Counted from the stretch's first letter, positions 1 through 9,069 are shown. The stretch: DNA of 64,000 bases from Thalassospira alkalitolerans (GCF_002115745.1 NZ_JFKB01000001.1:592188-656187), one strand, 5' to 3'. The notes: generated from the letters alone by a model not told the origin. A program made the numbers and translations.

Positions 1-774
1 AAGCATAAGGGCAACCCCGACAGCAGGCAGCGGTGCAAAACCGTCACCATGATCCAGAATTAAAAATTCGTCTGTGACGCTGGCTTTGGCGAGGGCAGCC
101 ACACCCAGTCCATCCCGCACGAGATGTAAAAGGGATGCGGCTTGTCGTGAGGTTGCAAACAATGTGAACGGGCGGTCTGCCTTTGAAATAGAATCAATTG
201 CCCAAGCATAAAATTTGCAGTCGCTTGCAGGCAATACAAGCGATATCGGGTTGGATAAATGTTGTTTGTGGATCGGGGAAGAAACCCAGACGCCGGGCTC
301 ACGCCGCAGAAAATATCCTTCTTCGCCTTTTTCCGAACGGCTGATAACCGCCAGATCAAGTTCCCCCTGATCCAGCATCCGCTGCAACAGGATCGTTGGG
401 TTGACCGATATAAAGAACTCTATATCGGGGTGGCGTTCTTTTATGGCGCGCAAAACGATGGGTAAAATGTTTTGCATGTAGTCGTCAGGGCAACCGATCC
501 TTATCGGGCGGGCAATGTCTTTACTGCGCAATATGCCGATGGCTTCGTCCTGAAGCGAAAGAATACGGCGGGCATATCCGACAAAGGTAATGCCATCTGA
601 CGTCAGCAGAACATTACGACCTTCGCGTTCAAACAGCTTGTTCCCGACAAGGTCTTCAAGGCGCTTCATCTGCATCGAAAAGGCCGATGGTGTGCGGCCG
701 ATGCGATCCGCAGCACGGTTAAAGCTGCCGCATTCGGCAAAGGCGACAAAGCTGCGCAGCAAATCGGAATCCAT
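1..774 (-). CDS. LysR-family transcriptional regulator (3' end outside window)
   Basis: The minus-strand frame starts at an ATG whose first base is 774 and stays open to base 1, so only the first 258 residues are visible. Residues 1-60 form the LysR winged helix-turn-helix (begins MDSDLLRSFVAFAECGSF, then RIGRTPSAFSMQMKRLE and LFEREGRNVLLT). From about residue 90 the periplasmic-binding-like effector domain follows (RIGCPDDYM, then LDLAVISR). The regulator is divergent from a glutathione S-transferase gene 140 bp away, the usual LysR arrangement in which the regulator controls its neighbour and itself. The inducer cannot be read from sequence. The truncation is a window effect, not a pseudogene. 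Confidence 0.9.
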   Translation of the reverse strand, partial: MDSDLLRSFVAFAECGSFNRAADRIGRTPSAFSMQMKRLEDLVGNKLFEREGRNVLLTSDGITFVGYARRILSLQDEAIGILRSKDIARPIRIGCPDDYMQNILPIVLRAIKERHPDIEFFISVNPTILLQRMLDQGELDLAVISRSEKGEEGYFLRREPGVWVSSPIHKQHLSNPISLVLPASDCKFYAWAIDSISKADRPFTLFATSRQAASLLHLVRDGLGVAALAKASVTDEFLILDHGDGFAPLPAVGVALML

Positions 775-823
775 TGAGGTTCCTTTGGTCAGAAAAAATG
801 ATCAACAAAATTGAACAGTCAGG

Positions 824-845
824 TCAAAACTATTCGATTGTTTGA
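824..845. promoter_or_regulatory. Candidate LysR operator in the divergent intergenic region
   Basis: TCAAA (824-828) and TTTGA (841-845) form an inverted repeat with a 12-base centre in the 140-bp gap between the LysR gene and the GST gene. LysR regulators usually bind AT-rich interrupted dyads in such gaps. The arms are short, so chance is possible. Confidence 0.35.
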
Positions 846-914
846 TTTTGGGCCAGCCCCAATTATCGCGACCGGCCGGCCATTGCGAAACTGCAAGTGC
901 CAAAGGAAGACAAA

Positions 915-1523
915 ATGATCCTTCACGATTTTTTACCATCCGGGAACGGGTACAAGATCCGTTTGCTGCTAACCCTTCTCGGCAAACCGTTTGATCTGGT
1001 GGAATATGACATCACCAAGGGCGAAACCCGCACACCGGAATTTATATCGCGGATTAACGCCAACGGAAAAATCCCGGCGCTGGAACTTGGCGATGGGCAC
1101 ATTCTGACCGAAAGCAATGCGATCCTGATCCATCTTGCGGAGGGAACGCCTTATTTGCCCGCCGATGTATGGCAACGTACCGAAGTCATGCAATGGTTGT
1201 TTTTTGAACAATATGACCACGAGCCAACGATTGCTGTTTTGCGTGCGTGGGTCGCGATTAAGGGCATGCCGGAACATGCTGATATTTTAGTGCCGATGAA
1301 GCAGGCGGGGGCGAAAAAGGCCCTCGAATTCATGGAAAAACGTTTGTCAGACCATGACTGGCTGGTGGCTGATGGGCTTTCCATCGCCGATATCTCGCTA
1401 TACGCCTATACCCATGTTGCCGAGGAAGGTCACATTGATCTGTCGGTATATCCGGGCATCATGGCGTGGATGGATCGTATTTCGGCTTTGCCGGGCTATA
1501 TTCCGATTACGATGAAGCCCTGA
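915..1523 (+). CDS. Glutathione S-transferase family protein
   Basis: A 202-residue protein with an N-terminal thioredoxin-fold domain (about 1-75: KIRLLLTLLGKPFDLVEYD, then NGKIPALELGDG and the glutathione-binding ESNAILIHLA) and an all-helical C-terminal domain (about 85-200). The ATG at 915 is preferred because AAAGGAAG sits at a normal distance before it; an in-frame GTG at 897 has no such signal. Soluble GSTs of this type conjugate or transfer glutathione, or act as glutathione-dependent reductases; the substrate is unknown. The divergent LysR gene probably regulates it. Confidence 0.88.
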   Translation: MILHDFLPSGNGYKIRLLLTLLGKPFDLVEYDITKGETRTPEFISRINANGKIPALELGDGHILTESNAILIHLAEGTPYLPADVWQRTEVMQWLFFEQYDHEPTIAVLRAWVAIKGMPEHADILVPMKQAGAKKALEFMEKRLSDHDWLVADGLSIADISLYAYTHVAEEGHIDLSVYPGIMAWMDRISALPGYIPITMKP

Positions 1524-1534
1524 AACAGCCTTCC

Positions 1535-1581
1535 TTGAAAAAACAGCCGCCCCTGCATCAGAAATTACATTGGGGCGGCTG
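1535..1581 (-). terminator. Rho-independent terminator of the oxygenase/dapE strand
   Basis: CAGCCGCCCC (1544-1553) and GGGGCGGCTG (1572-1581) are perfect complements. On the minus strand the stem is followed by a run of T (plus-strand A at 1538-1543). It lies 150 bp after the stop of the minus-strand gene ending at 1732. On the plus strand no U-run follows. Confidence 0.75.
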
Positions 1582-1731
1582 CAAGGCCCATTGGATGATC
1601 CAGATAGCGCAATGGGGATAGACATTTGGCCTGTGATCTATGCGGATCAAATAACTTGATAGATACAGTTGCGAGTGCCCCCAAAGTCGGAAGAACCCCG
1701 GTTTAACTTGGGTATGGATGGAACCTGAATA

Positions 1732-2817
1732 TCAGCGTTTCATCGCAAGCGGTGCGATCTGGCCTTTACGCTGGGCAATCATTTTTTGTTCGGCAATCGC
1801 ACCGGCTTCGTCGGTCAGGAAGGTGAAAATCCCGAAGCGACGCCCTTTGGTCACCGGCATTGCTTCATGCAGCAGCGAGCAGGAAAAGATCACAGCCCCC
1901 CCCGCGGGCGGGGCATAAAGGCCACGACCATATTCCGGGAACCGAACCTGCCCGCCTTCGTAAGTAATCGGGTTCAGGTTTAGCGATACGGCAAAACGAC
2001 GATGTGCGGTAAACGCTGTGCGGTTATCCCGGTGACGGCCGAAATGCCCTTGATCGGCGGCGTCATAGCACCCGATCCGCAAGACCTCCATGCTGGCTGT
2101 TCTGAATTGGAACGCCTTGAACAATTCCGGCAAAATGCGGGTAACGATCCGGGTTTTGACTTTTTCAAACAGCACTTCGTCCAAAAGGACGACATCGTTG
2201 CGTTTTTTGATGTCGGATTTTGCTGTGCTGCTGTTTTCCGCCCCCTGAGAGACACCGTCGGCGCGTTTTTCACCCGCCTGCCAATAGGCAAGCAGAGCCT
2301 CGCACAATTCAGGTTCGAGAATATCATGTAGCAACATGACCGGGGCTTGGCGACTGGCCAGGTCAGGTTTGCTTCCGGCGTGGATTGCCTTGCAGACATC
2401 AATGGCGTTATTCATATCCGCCAGCGGTGCATTGAACATCAGCCGATGGTTGGGATCGATCAGCAGTATTGAGGGCTCGTTCACACCAAACAGCTTTCTG
2501 ACAGCATTTTCCAGGTCATAAAGCTCGGTTGCCTTGGCGTTTGATTTGGGGCTTTTCTTTGGGCTTTTCTTTCCGTCAATGATCAGAAAGGTCAGAGCCT
2601 CGTAATCCGATACCTGATCGAGAAACCGGTCGATCATCTGCCAGGTTTCTTTGGTTGGTTTGTCATCAAGCAAAAAGAGCGCAAGCGTATTTCCGGCAAT
2701 GAGCTGATCGGTCAGATCGACCGTCTTTGCGGCAACGTCGGGCAGGGAAATTTTCGGGACGATATCACCTTTGGCAACTCGGCTTGTGCTGATTGCTGTT
2801 TTTGGTGTGGCCGACAT
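1732..2817 (-). CDS. Peroxiredoxin-like / 2OG-Fe(II) oxygenase fusion protein
   Basis: A 361-residue two-domain protein. The N-terminal part (about 15-150) resembles an AhpC/TSA thioredoxin fold (KGDIVPKISLPDV, LALFLLDD, PSILLIDPNHRL), but the position of the peroxidatic cysteine holds DDKPTKET, so it is probably redox-inactive. The C-terminal part (about 165-350) is a prolyl-4-hydroxylase-like oxygenase with HxD at H262/D264, distal H317 and the 2-oxoglutarate arginine near 326 (GRRFGIFTF). Start: ATG at 2817 has GGGA eight bases upstream; a TTG at 2871 would overlap the end of dapE. It follows dapE by 40 bp and is probably co-transcribed. The hydroxylation target is unknown. Confidence 0.82.
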   Translation of the reverse strand: MSATPKTAISTSRVAKGDIVPKISLPDVAAKTVDLTDQLIAGNTLALFLLDDKPTKETWQMIDRFLDQVSDYEALTFLIIDGKKSPKKSPKSNAKATELYDLENAVRKLFGVNEPSILLIDPNHRLMFNAPLADMNNAIDVCKAIHAGSKPDLASRQAPVMLLHDILEPELCEALLAYWQAGEKRADGVSQGAENSSTAKSDIKKRNDVVLLDEVLFEKVKTRIVTRILPELFKAFQFRTASMEVLRIGCYDAADQGHFGRHRDNRTAFTAHRRFAVSLNLNPITYEGGQVRFPEYGRGLYAPPAGGAVIFSCSLLHEAMPVTKGRRFGIFTFLTDEAGAIAEQKMIAQRKGQIAPLAMKR

Positions 2818-2857
2818 TTTTTGTTGTCCCGATCCGTTGTCATGCAATTTGCGTTTA

Positions 2858-4003
2858 TCAGATTTTCGCAAAATATCCTGAAAGGACTTCTGCGTAAATC
2901 ACAGTCAGGTTTTTAATATCATCGACCATGGCATGTTCATCGACCTTATGCATGCTTTGCCCGACCAGACCAAATTCAGCGACTTCGCAATATTTGTGGA
3001 TAAAGCGTGCGTCCGATGTGCCGCCTGTGGTGCTCATATCCGGGCGGTGACCGGTGACTTTTTCCGCGGCATCGCCGATTAAGGTTGCCAATTTTCCCGG
3101 TTCAGACAGGAAAGCTTCGCCGGAAATCTTGACTTTAAGGTCATGCGCCCCGGCATGTGCGGCACAGGTTTCGCGGATCCATTTTTCAAGATCAACACCC
3201 TGGTGCAGATCATTAAAGCGGATGTTGAACGCCGCACTGATTTTGGCCGCAACCACGTTTGTTGCCGGGTTTCCGGCATCAATTGTCGTGACTTCCAAAT
3301 TGCTGGGCTGGAAATGTGGCGTGCCGGTATCAAGTTCGTGGCTGGTTAAGGCATCAAGGACCTTGATCATGCGCGGGACCGGATTATCGGCCAGATGCGG
3401 ATAGGCAACATGGCCTTGTGCGCCATAGATGGTGAGCCAGCCGGTGATAGAGCCGCGCCGACCAACTTTCATCATTTCGCCGAGATATTTCGGGTTGGTT
3501 GGTTCGCCGACAAGGCAGACGTCAAATTTTTCGCCATGCTTGTCACACCAATCCAGCAGTTTGATCGTGCCGTTGACCGCATCGGCTTCTTCGTCACCGG
3601 TGATCAGGAAACTGATGCTTTCGTCAAAATCGGGATGGCGGGCCAGGAACTGATCGATGGCTTCGACAAAGCAGGCAATGCCGGTTTTCATATCGACCGC
3701 ACCGCGACCAAACAAACGGCCATCCTTGATTTCGCCGCCAAACGGATCGACGGTCCAAGCTGCGGTATCCCCCGCCGGGACAACATCAGTATGCCCGGCA
3801 AAACAGAAATTACGGCCCTTTGTTCCCAATCGGGCATAAAGGTTATCGATGCTGTCCCAGTTATCCTCGTGGAAAACCTTGCGTTTGCAGTCAAAGCCAC
3901 GGGCTTCAAGGGCGGTCTGCAAGACATCAAGGGCACCGGCATCCGCGGGGGTGACAGATGGGCAGCGGATCAGGGACTGGGCAAGATCAAGGGCGGCGGA
4001 CAT
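2858..4003 (-). CDS. dapE: Succinyl-diaminopimelate desuccinylase
   Basis: A 381-residue M20-family zinc hydrolase that converts N-succinyl-LL-2,6-diaminopimelate to LL-diaminopimelate and succinate in lysine and peptidoglycan synthesis. Visible motifs are [11 protein letters not shown] (H71, D73), [10 protein letters not shown] (bridging D104), the catalytic GDEEAD (E138/E139) and TGGTSDARF near the end. Length matches the family. Start is an ATG with AGAGA upstream. dapD, the gene for the preceding succinylation step, lies directly upstream on the same strand, 117 bp away, separated by a terminator. Confidence 0.96.
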   Translation of the reverse strand: MSAALDLAQSLIRCPSVTPADAGALDVLQTALEARGFDCKRKVFHEDNWDSIDNLYARLGTKGRNFCFAGHTDVVPAGDTAAWTVDPFGGEIKDGRLFGRGAVDMKTGIACFVEAIDQFLARHPDFDESISFLITGDEEADAVNGTIKLLDWCDKHGEKFDVCLVGEPTNPKYLGEMMKVGRRGSITGWLTIYGAQGHVAYPHLADNPVPRMIKVLDALTSHELDTGTPHFQPSNLEVTTIDAGNPATNVVAAKISAAFNIRFNDLHQGVDLEKWIRETCAAHAGAHDLKVKISGEAFLSEPGKLATLIGDAAEKVTGHRPDMSTTGGTSDARFIHKYCEVAEFGLVGQSMHKVDEHAMVDDIKNLTVIYAEVLSGYFAKI

Positions 4004-4050
4004 TTAATGTTCTCTGTGTTGAGCGCACGATAGGGCGGGGTAAAGCTGTT

Positions 4051-4090
4051 TGTAAAAAGGGGCAAAACGGACTGGCCGTCTTGCCCCTTA
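4051..4090 (-). terminator. Rho-independent terminator after dapD
   Basis: Plus-strand AAGGGGCAA (4057-4065) pairs with TTGCCCCTT (4081-4089), with a further ACGG/CCGT inner stem. Read on the minus strand the hairpin comes just after the dapD stop and ends in TTTTTA. It implies dapE has its own promoter or depends on read-through. Confidence 0.82.
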
Positions 4091-4119
4091 TAGATCATTG
4101 GCAAATCGGGTGACAGAAA

Positions 4120-4977
4120 TCAGTCCCGCAGCAATTCGTTGATCGAGGTTTTCGAACGGGTTTTTTCATCAACACGTTTGATGATCACCGCGCAATACAG
4201 GCTTGGGCCTGGCTTGCCATCGGGTAATGGTTTGCCCGGAATGCTGCCCGGAACCACAACCGAATAGGCCGGAACACGACCGATAAAGGTTTCGCCGGTG
4301 GTGCGGTCGATGATTTTGGTCGATGCGCCGATGAAAACGCCCATCGAAATCACGGCACCTTCTTCGACGATGACGCCTTCGACGATTTCCGAACGCGCAC
4401 CGATAAAGGCATTGTCTTCGATGATAACCGGACCGGCCTGCAACGGTTCAAGAACACCACCGATACCCGCACCACCCGAAAGGTGAACGTTTTTACCGAT
4501 CTGTGCACAGGAGCCAACCGTTGCCCAGGTATCGACCATCACGCCGGTATCGACATAGGCGCCAAGGTTGACAAAGCTTGGCATCAGAACGGTGCCCGGT
4601 GCGATATAGGCCGAACGGCGCACGATGCTGCCCGGAACGGCGCGGAAACCGGCCGCTTTAAATTCGGCCTCGCCCCAACCTTCGAATTTCGACGGAACTT
4701 TGTCCCACCAATTGGTGTTCTCGCCCGGACCGCCGGAAATGGTGGTCATGTCATTAAGGCGGAAGGACAGAAGAACCGCCTTCTTGGCCCACTGATTGAC
4801 AACCCATTTGCTTTCATTGCTGTTCTGCGATTTCTCGGCAACGCGCAACGTGCCGCTATCAAGTGCGGCAAGTGTCTGGTGGACCGCCTTGCGGATTTCA
4901 CCCTGGGTGGCCGAGCTGATTTCGTCGCGGTTTTCCCAAGCGACGTTGATCACGCCTTCAAGTTCTGTTCTGTCCAT
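4120..4977 (-). CDS. dapD: Tetrahydrodipicolinate N-succinyltransferase
   Basis: A 285-residue trimeric acyltransferase that uses succinyl-CoA to succinylate 2,3,4,5-tetrahydrodipicolinate, the step before DapC/DapE. The N-terminal helical domain (1-100) is followed by a left-handed beta-helix of hexapeptide repeats (about 105-230; [20 protein letters not shown], then [20 protein letters not shown] and [19 protein letters not shown]). The C-terminal strand includes PGKPLPDG. Start is an ATG preceded by AAGGACC. Confidence 0.96.
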   Translation of the reverse strand: MDRTELEGVINVAWENRDEISSATQGEIRKAVHQTLAALDSGTLRVAEKSQNSNESKWVVNQWAKKAVLLSFRLNDMTTISGGPGENTNWWDKVPSKFEGWGEAEFKAAGFRAVPGSIVRRSAYIAPGTVLMPSFVNLGAYVDTGVMVDTWATVGSCAQIGKNVHLSGGAGIGGVLEPLQAGPVIIEDNAFIGARSEIVEGVIVEEGAVISMGVFIGASTKIIDRTTGETFIGRVPAYSVVVPGSIPGKPLPDGKPGPSLYCAVIIKRVDEKTRSKTSINELLRD

Positions 4978-5158
4978 TTTCAGAGGTCCTTGCGGTCAGC
5001 CTTAATTTCATGTCGGGCGGAGAATGGTCAAAGCCTGCGCTTAAGTCAACTCCGCCAGTTTACGTAGTTTTCCGGTTCCTGACCTGCGCAACACCTATCT
5101 GATCAGGGCGGAAACCTCAATCTTGGAACGATGACAAATTTGCGCAAGTTGTGTGTTT

Positions 5159-5857
5159 TTATACCGTGGTGTTGCCCAATGTGCGCAGGAAAGCCGTCAT
5201 ATCATCGGTTTCATGGTCAATCCGCGGGTCACCGCGTCCAACCTGTGCCCATTCCTCGTCGGTATGGACCCAAACTGTGGTCATGCCCATTTCCTTGGCC
5301 GGCAGCAGGTTTTTTGCCATGTCTTCAAAATATATGGCGCGTGTTGGATCAATTGCATCCCGTGCCAGAAGAAGGTCATAGGGATGTTGCTGTGGCTTGG
5401 GAACATAATTGGCATCGACAATATCGAAAATGGTTTCGAAATGGCTGGCGATGCCAAGTCGTTCCATCACCCGTTCGGCATGGCCACGTGATGCATTGGT
5501 AAAAATCACCTTGCGGCATGGCAGCGCATCAAGGGCAGCGGCAAGATCGGGGGCGGGATCGACAACCGACAGATCAATATCATGAACCTTGTTCAGATAG
5601 TCGGCCGGATCAATGTCATGTTCAGTCATCAGACCGCGAAGGGTCGTCCCATAACGATGAAAATAGCTTTTCTGAATCACATAGGCTTCATCGGCTGGCA
5701 GGCGCAACGCATCGCGAACATATTGCCCGATCAGGTTTGATACCTGTGAAAACAGGTCGCATGCCGCAGGATACAGCGTGTTGTCGAGATCAAAGATCAG
5801 AACATTGTCGGTTTCGACCTGCGGGATGGTTGATGGAGCAGAAGCGGGCGAAGACAT
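5159..5857 (-). CDS. HAD-superfamily pyrimidine 5'-nucleotidase
   Basis: A 232-residue HAD hydrolase of the SDT1/phosphoglycolate-phosphatase-like group. Motif I is DLDNTLYP (D23/D25), motif II is IFTNASRGHA, motif III lysine lies near VPKPQQHPYD, and motif IV is IYFEDMAKN. The family dephosphorylates pyrimidine nucleoside monophosphates; the actual substrate here is not shown by sequence. ATG at 5857 is preferred over an upstream TTG at 5896, though neither has a strong ribosome-binding site. It stands 180 bp upstream of dapD on the same strand. Confidence 0.85.
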   Translation of the reverse strand: MSSPASAPSTIPQVETDNVLIFDLDNTLYPAACDLFSQVSNLIGQYVRDALRLPADEAYVIQKSYFHRYGTTLRGLMTEHDIDPADYLNKVHDIDLSVVDPAPDLAAALDALPCRKVIFTNASRGHAERVMERLGIASHFETIFDIVDANYVPKPQQHPYDLLLARDAIDPTRAIYFEDMAKNLLPAKEMGMTTVWVHTDEEWAQVGRGDPRIDHETDDMTAFLRTLGNTTV

Positions 5858-5896
5858 TTCAGATGAATCCGGTTGTTTGCCGTTGCGGTGGCGCAA

Positions 5897-6282
5897 TTGG
5901 CAGGTGACAAAAGCAAGCGTGTTTCAGGCATTTGTTTTATGGGATTTCGATGCCTTTGCAAAGGCATCGTCGGTGACATCGACGTTAAAGATGCAGATAT
6001 CACATTTTGATGGCTGTTATCGGGCCAAGGTTTTGGGGGGGCGCAATTTTACCGTGACAGCACGGTCAAAGGCATTTTTGATTTTGGATTGAATTTGATG
6101 GCATCATGCGGTGCCTTGAGTTTCGAATAGGAAAATATCCGGAAATTTATCTACATGGGTAGAAATTTGTCAGTTATGTAAAGGGCTTATTAAGAGTGGA
6201 CATGCAGAAGATAGGCTAATCCACCATGGTGAAAGTGTAGTAATCCTGAGTTGGGGCAGGAAGCTGCACCGGTTTTGAGTTA
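5897..6282. other. Non-coding gap with a long perfect palindrome
   Basis: No credible gene. The clearest element is a perfect 22-base palindrome at 5948-5969 (half-site CGATGCCTTTG). It has no U-run after it on either strand, so it looks more like a protein-binding site than a terminator. The rest is AT-rich close to the EAL-domain gene and probably holds that gene's promoter, which I cannot place with confidence. Confidence 0.5.
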
Positions 6283-7986
6283 GTGCGAGAGAGCCCATTG
6301 GACAAACTTCTGAAAAGTCGAGCTTCGGCGCTTAGGAATGAACGCAACCGTTTTGCAGCCCTTGCGTTTGTATGGGGGGACCTTCTGCTTGAGCTTGATG
6401 ACGATCTTCGGATTGTTTTCGCATCGGGGGCCGCCGACGGTATGCTGGGTCGGGCGGCCGTTGATCTTGAAGGTCATACATTGCAGTCGGTTTTGGCACC
6501 GCAGTTCAGGCCGCTGGTGCAGGAAATGCTGTTTGCGGCGCGCCGTCGTGGCCGTATGGACAATATTCAGGTGCGTTTTATCCGCCCGGATGAACAACTC
6601 AGCGCACCAGTGTCGATGAGCGGCTATTTTTTGCCTGATCTTGGGGATCATTTCTTTGTCGCACTTCGTATCGCGGTCAATACCCTGCCACACGACATTG
6701 CGCGTTCGATAAAACGTGATGCTGCTACGGGCCTTCTGGACGAACAAAGTCTGTCGCGGGTTGTGACCGAACGCCTGATGGCGCAGCGTGAAACCGGGGC
6801 GGAACATAAATTTTCCCTGATGACACTTAATGCGTTCGATCCGCTTTGCAAACGGATGGAGCAGATCGAGCGTGATGAAATGCTTGCCAGCATTGGCGCC
6901 TTTTTACGCGCCCATTCGGTTGCCGGTGATACCGCCGGGCGAATGAACGGCAACCAGTTTGGAATGCTGCATCGTGCCGATATTCCGGTTGGCGAACTTG
7001 AAAGCCGGATTGCTGATTGTGCACGCAATGCCGATCCTGCGGGCACAGGCGTCGAAATATCGACATCGGTCACGGATTTTACGGCTGAAATGATCCCGCC
7101 GGGTGATCTGGCACGCGGTGTATTATATTCTATTCGTCGGTTTTGTGATCGGCAGGAACATGGGTTCACTTTTTCCTGTTTGACCGGGCAGGCCCCAAAT
7201 CTGGTGAATGATACATTTTCTGCGATGCGCGATTTTGGCATGCGGATTGATCGTTTGAAATTTGATGCGGTCTATCAACCGATTGTGCGATTGCCTTCCG
7301 CGGAAATCCATCATTTCGAGGTGCTTGCCCGGTTTTATGACGATGACGATAAACTGATTCCGACGGAGCGCCTGATTACCTTTGCCGAACAGGTGAACAT
7401 GATCCATCGACTGGATCTTGCCATGATGCGCCGTACCCTGAAATGGATCCGTAATCAGCTTGATGACGGTATTGATGTGCGTGTTGCTGTGAACGTATCA
7501 GGTGACAGCATCGAACATCCTGATTTCTGTCGTTCAGTGATTGCTTTGTTTGAACGCAATCGCGATACGATGGGGCATCTGATGATTGAAATCACCGAAA
7601 CGGCCAGGATCAGCGATCTGGACAATGCGGCAGTCTGGATTAGCAGATTCCGGGATTTTGGCGTTGAAATCTGTCTGGATGATTTCGGGACCGGGGCGTC
7701 CAATTTCCGTTATATCAGTGCGCTTGAAGTTGATTATGTCAAATTGGACGGGGAAGCTATTCGTCAGTCCCTGAAATCTTCCAAGGGACGGGTGTTTATG
7801 ACGTCGTTGGTCGATCTGTGTCACGAACTGGATATTGAAGTCGTGGCTGAAATGATCGAAACCGATGCGATGCGCGACATGGTCATCAAGGCTGGCTTTG
7901 ATTACGCGCAAGGCTATTTGTTTGGCAAACCCGAAAAGGATATCACCCGTTATTGGCGCAACGTCCAGGACGGAAAAAATCCCTAG
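6283..7986 (+). CDS. PAS / degenerate GGDEF / EAL-domain protein (c-di-GMP phosphodiesterase)
   Basis: A 567-residue cytoplasmic protein without membrane segments. A PAS-like domain (about 28-130) is followed by a degenerate GGDEF domain (about 145-290) whose signature reads GNQFG at 223-227, so it should not synthesise c-di-GMP. The EAL domain (about 318-555) has EVL in place of EAL (E346) but keeps N404, the E436/E439 pair, D466/D467, K487, E523 and Q543, so hydrolysis of c-di-GMP is likely. Start is uncertain: GTG at 6283 or TTG at 6298, the latter preceded by GAGAGAG. It lies just upstream of the flagellar block and ends in its own terminator, which suggests a role in the motile-sessile switch. 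Confidence 0.88.
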   Translation: MRESPLDKLLKSRASALRNERNRFAALAFVWGDLLLELDDDLRIVFASGAADGMLGRAAVDLEGHTLQSVLAPQFRPLVQEMLFAARRRGRMDNIQVRFIRPDEQLSAPVSMSGYFLPDLGDHFFVALRIAVNTLPHDIARSIKRDAATGLLDEQSLSRVVTERLMAQRETGAEHKFSLMTLNAFDPLCKRMEQIERDEMLASIGAFLRAHSVAGDTAGRMNGNQFGMLHRADIPVGELESRIADCARNADPAGTGVEISTSVTDFTAEMIPPGDLARGVLYSIRRFCDRQEHGFTFSCLTGQAPNLVNDTFSAMRDFGMRIDRLKFDAVYQPIVRLPSAEIHHFEVLARFYDDDDKLIPTERLITFAEQVNMIHRLDLAMMRRTLKWIRNQLDDGIDVRVAVNVSGDSIEHPDFCRSVIALFERNRDTMGHLMIEITETARISDLDNAAVWISRFRDFGVEICLDDFGTGASNFRYISALEVDYVKLDGEAIRQSLKSSKGRVFMTSLVDLCHELDIEVVAEMIETDAMRDMVIKAGFDYAQGYLFGKPEKDITRYWRNVQDGKNP

Positions 7987-8020
7987 GGTCAAGATCGATT
8001 AATCCATCATCACGTTGTGT

Positions 8021-8047
8021 AAAGCCGCCCTTGGGTGGCTTTTTTTA
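8021..8047 (+). terminator. Rho-independent terminator after the EAL gene
   Basis: AAAGCCGCCC (8021-8030), a three-base loop, then GGGTGGCTTT (one G-U pair) and a T-run to 8046. It separates the EAL gene from the flagellin unit. Confidence 0.88.
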
Positions 8048-8141
8048 TTGTGAATGGCAAAAAAACATTGGCCAAATTTGGCGGTAAACAGCCCTTTTTG
8101 CCGTGGTCGCGATATTTCACCCAGAAAAATGATCAAAGCAC

Positions 8142-8169
8142 CGCCAGTTTTGGCGCCTCGCCGCGTGGA
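8142..8169 (+). promoter_or_regulatory. Candidate flagellin promoter (sigma-28-like, shared with flgD)
   Basis: CGCCAGTTTT (8142-8151), 11 bases, then GCGTG (8163-8167). The same two blocks with the same spacing occur upstream of flgD at 13266-13291. The layout recalls the enterobacterial sigma-28 consensus (TAAAGTTT, 11 bases, GCCGATAA), although the -10 half matches poorly. If it is a promoter, transcription would begin near 8176. Confidence 0.5.
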
Positions 8170-8176
8170 TATGAGT

Positions 8177-8198
8177 ACCGACCTAGTTTTTGGTCGGT
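8177..8198 (+). promoter_or_regulatory. Hairpin in the flagellin 5' untranslated region
   Basis: ACCGACC (8177-8183) and GGTCGGT (8192-8198) pair perfectly around an eight-base loop, 45 bases before the flagellin start. It would sit at the very 5' end of the transcript predicted from the motif at 8142. It could stabilise the mRNA or bind a post-transcriptional regulator (FlbT acts on a flagellin leader in Caulobacter); which of these is inference. Confidence 0.55.
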
Positions 8199-8243
8199 TG
8201 GCAGGTATGTCACGTCGATTATTCCATATAGGAGATCTAGAAA

Positions 8244-9062
8244 ATGGCGAGCATTAACACAAATATGTCGGCAACCCTGGCGGTGTCGAACCTGAACAAG
8301 ACCACAGAAGAGATGACTTCCGTCCTGACAGCAATGTCGAGCGGAAAATCCATCAACTCTGCTTCTGATGATGCTGCCGGTCTTGCAGTTTACACCGCAA
8401 TGTCGGTCGACTATGCGGCCTGGGAACAGGCTGGTGATAACGCCGAAGTTGCAACTGCTATTCTTGAAACCGCCGATGGTGGTCTTTCGGAAATCGCAGA
8501 TATTCTTGAACGTATGTATGAGCTGGCCTCGCAGGCATCTTCGGGGTCGGTGACTGATACGGAGCGTGGATATCTTGATACTGAATATCAGGAATTGGTC
8601 GCACAGGTCGATTCCATCGTTGCCTCGACCACTTATTTTGATACGGCGCTGGTGGACGGCACCTATAACGAGAACTTTACCGTTTCAGCGGATTCAAGCG
8701 TTGCGGCAATTGCTGTCGATTTGTCGACACAGGCCTTTGACGCAGCATCTCTTGGTCTTGCTGGTGATTTGACGTCATCGACCAATGCCGGGACCGAACT
8801 GACGGCGATTGAAGCGGCGGTTACGACCGTTTCGTCAGGTCGTGCGACGGTTGGTGCCCTGATGTCACGTTTTGACTATGCCGGTGGCAACATTGAAACG
8901 GCTCAGACCAACCTTGAAGCCGCAATGAGCGTCTATATGGATGCCGATATTGCGCAATTAAGCGCGGACCAGACCGAACTTGGCGTGAAGATGGATTCTG
9001 CCATCCAGGCCCTGTCGGTTTCCAATGAAAATCTTGAGAAGCTCACGCGATTGCTGAGCTAA
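8244..9062 (+). CDS. Flagellin
   Basis: A 272-residue flagellin, the filament subunit exported by the flagellar type III apparatus. The conserved N-terminal D0/D1 helices are clear (ASINTNMSATLAVSNLNKTT, then GKSINSASDDAAGLAVYTAM) and so is the C-terminal D1/D0 part (LSADQTELGVKMDSAIQALS, then NENLEKLTRLL). The middle is short, so the outer D2/D3 domains are essentially missing, as in many alphaproteobacterial flagellins. Start is an ATG with AGGAG before it. fliD follows after a stable intercistronic hairpin. Confidence 0.96.
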   Translation: MASINTNMSATLAVSNLNKTTEEMTSVLTAMSSGKSINSASDDAAGLAVYTAMSVDYAAWEQAGDNAEVATAILETADGGLSEIADILERMYELASQASSGSVTDTERGYLDTEYQELVAQVDSIVASTTYFDTALVDGTYNENFTVSADSSVAAIAVDLSTQAFDAASLGLAGDLTSSTNAGTELTAIEAAVTTVSSGRATVGALMSRFDYAGGNIETAQTNLEAAMSVYMDADIAQLSADQTELGVKMDSAIQALSVSNENLEKLTRLLS

Positions 9063-9069
9063 CTCGACA

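Noticed and set aside
1544..1581. Terminator for the GST gene on the plus strand
   Set aside because: The hairpin lacks a T-run on the plus strand; it serves the minus strand.
8050..8090. Sigma-54 promoter before flagellin (GGCCAAATTTGGCGG)
   Set aside because: The spacing between GG and GC is nine bases, not ten, and the flanking consensus is poor.
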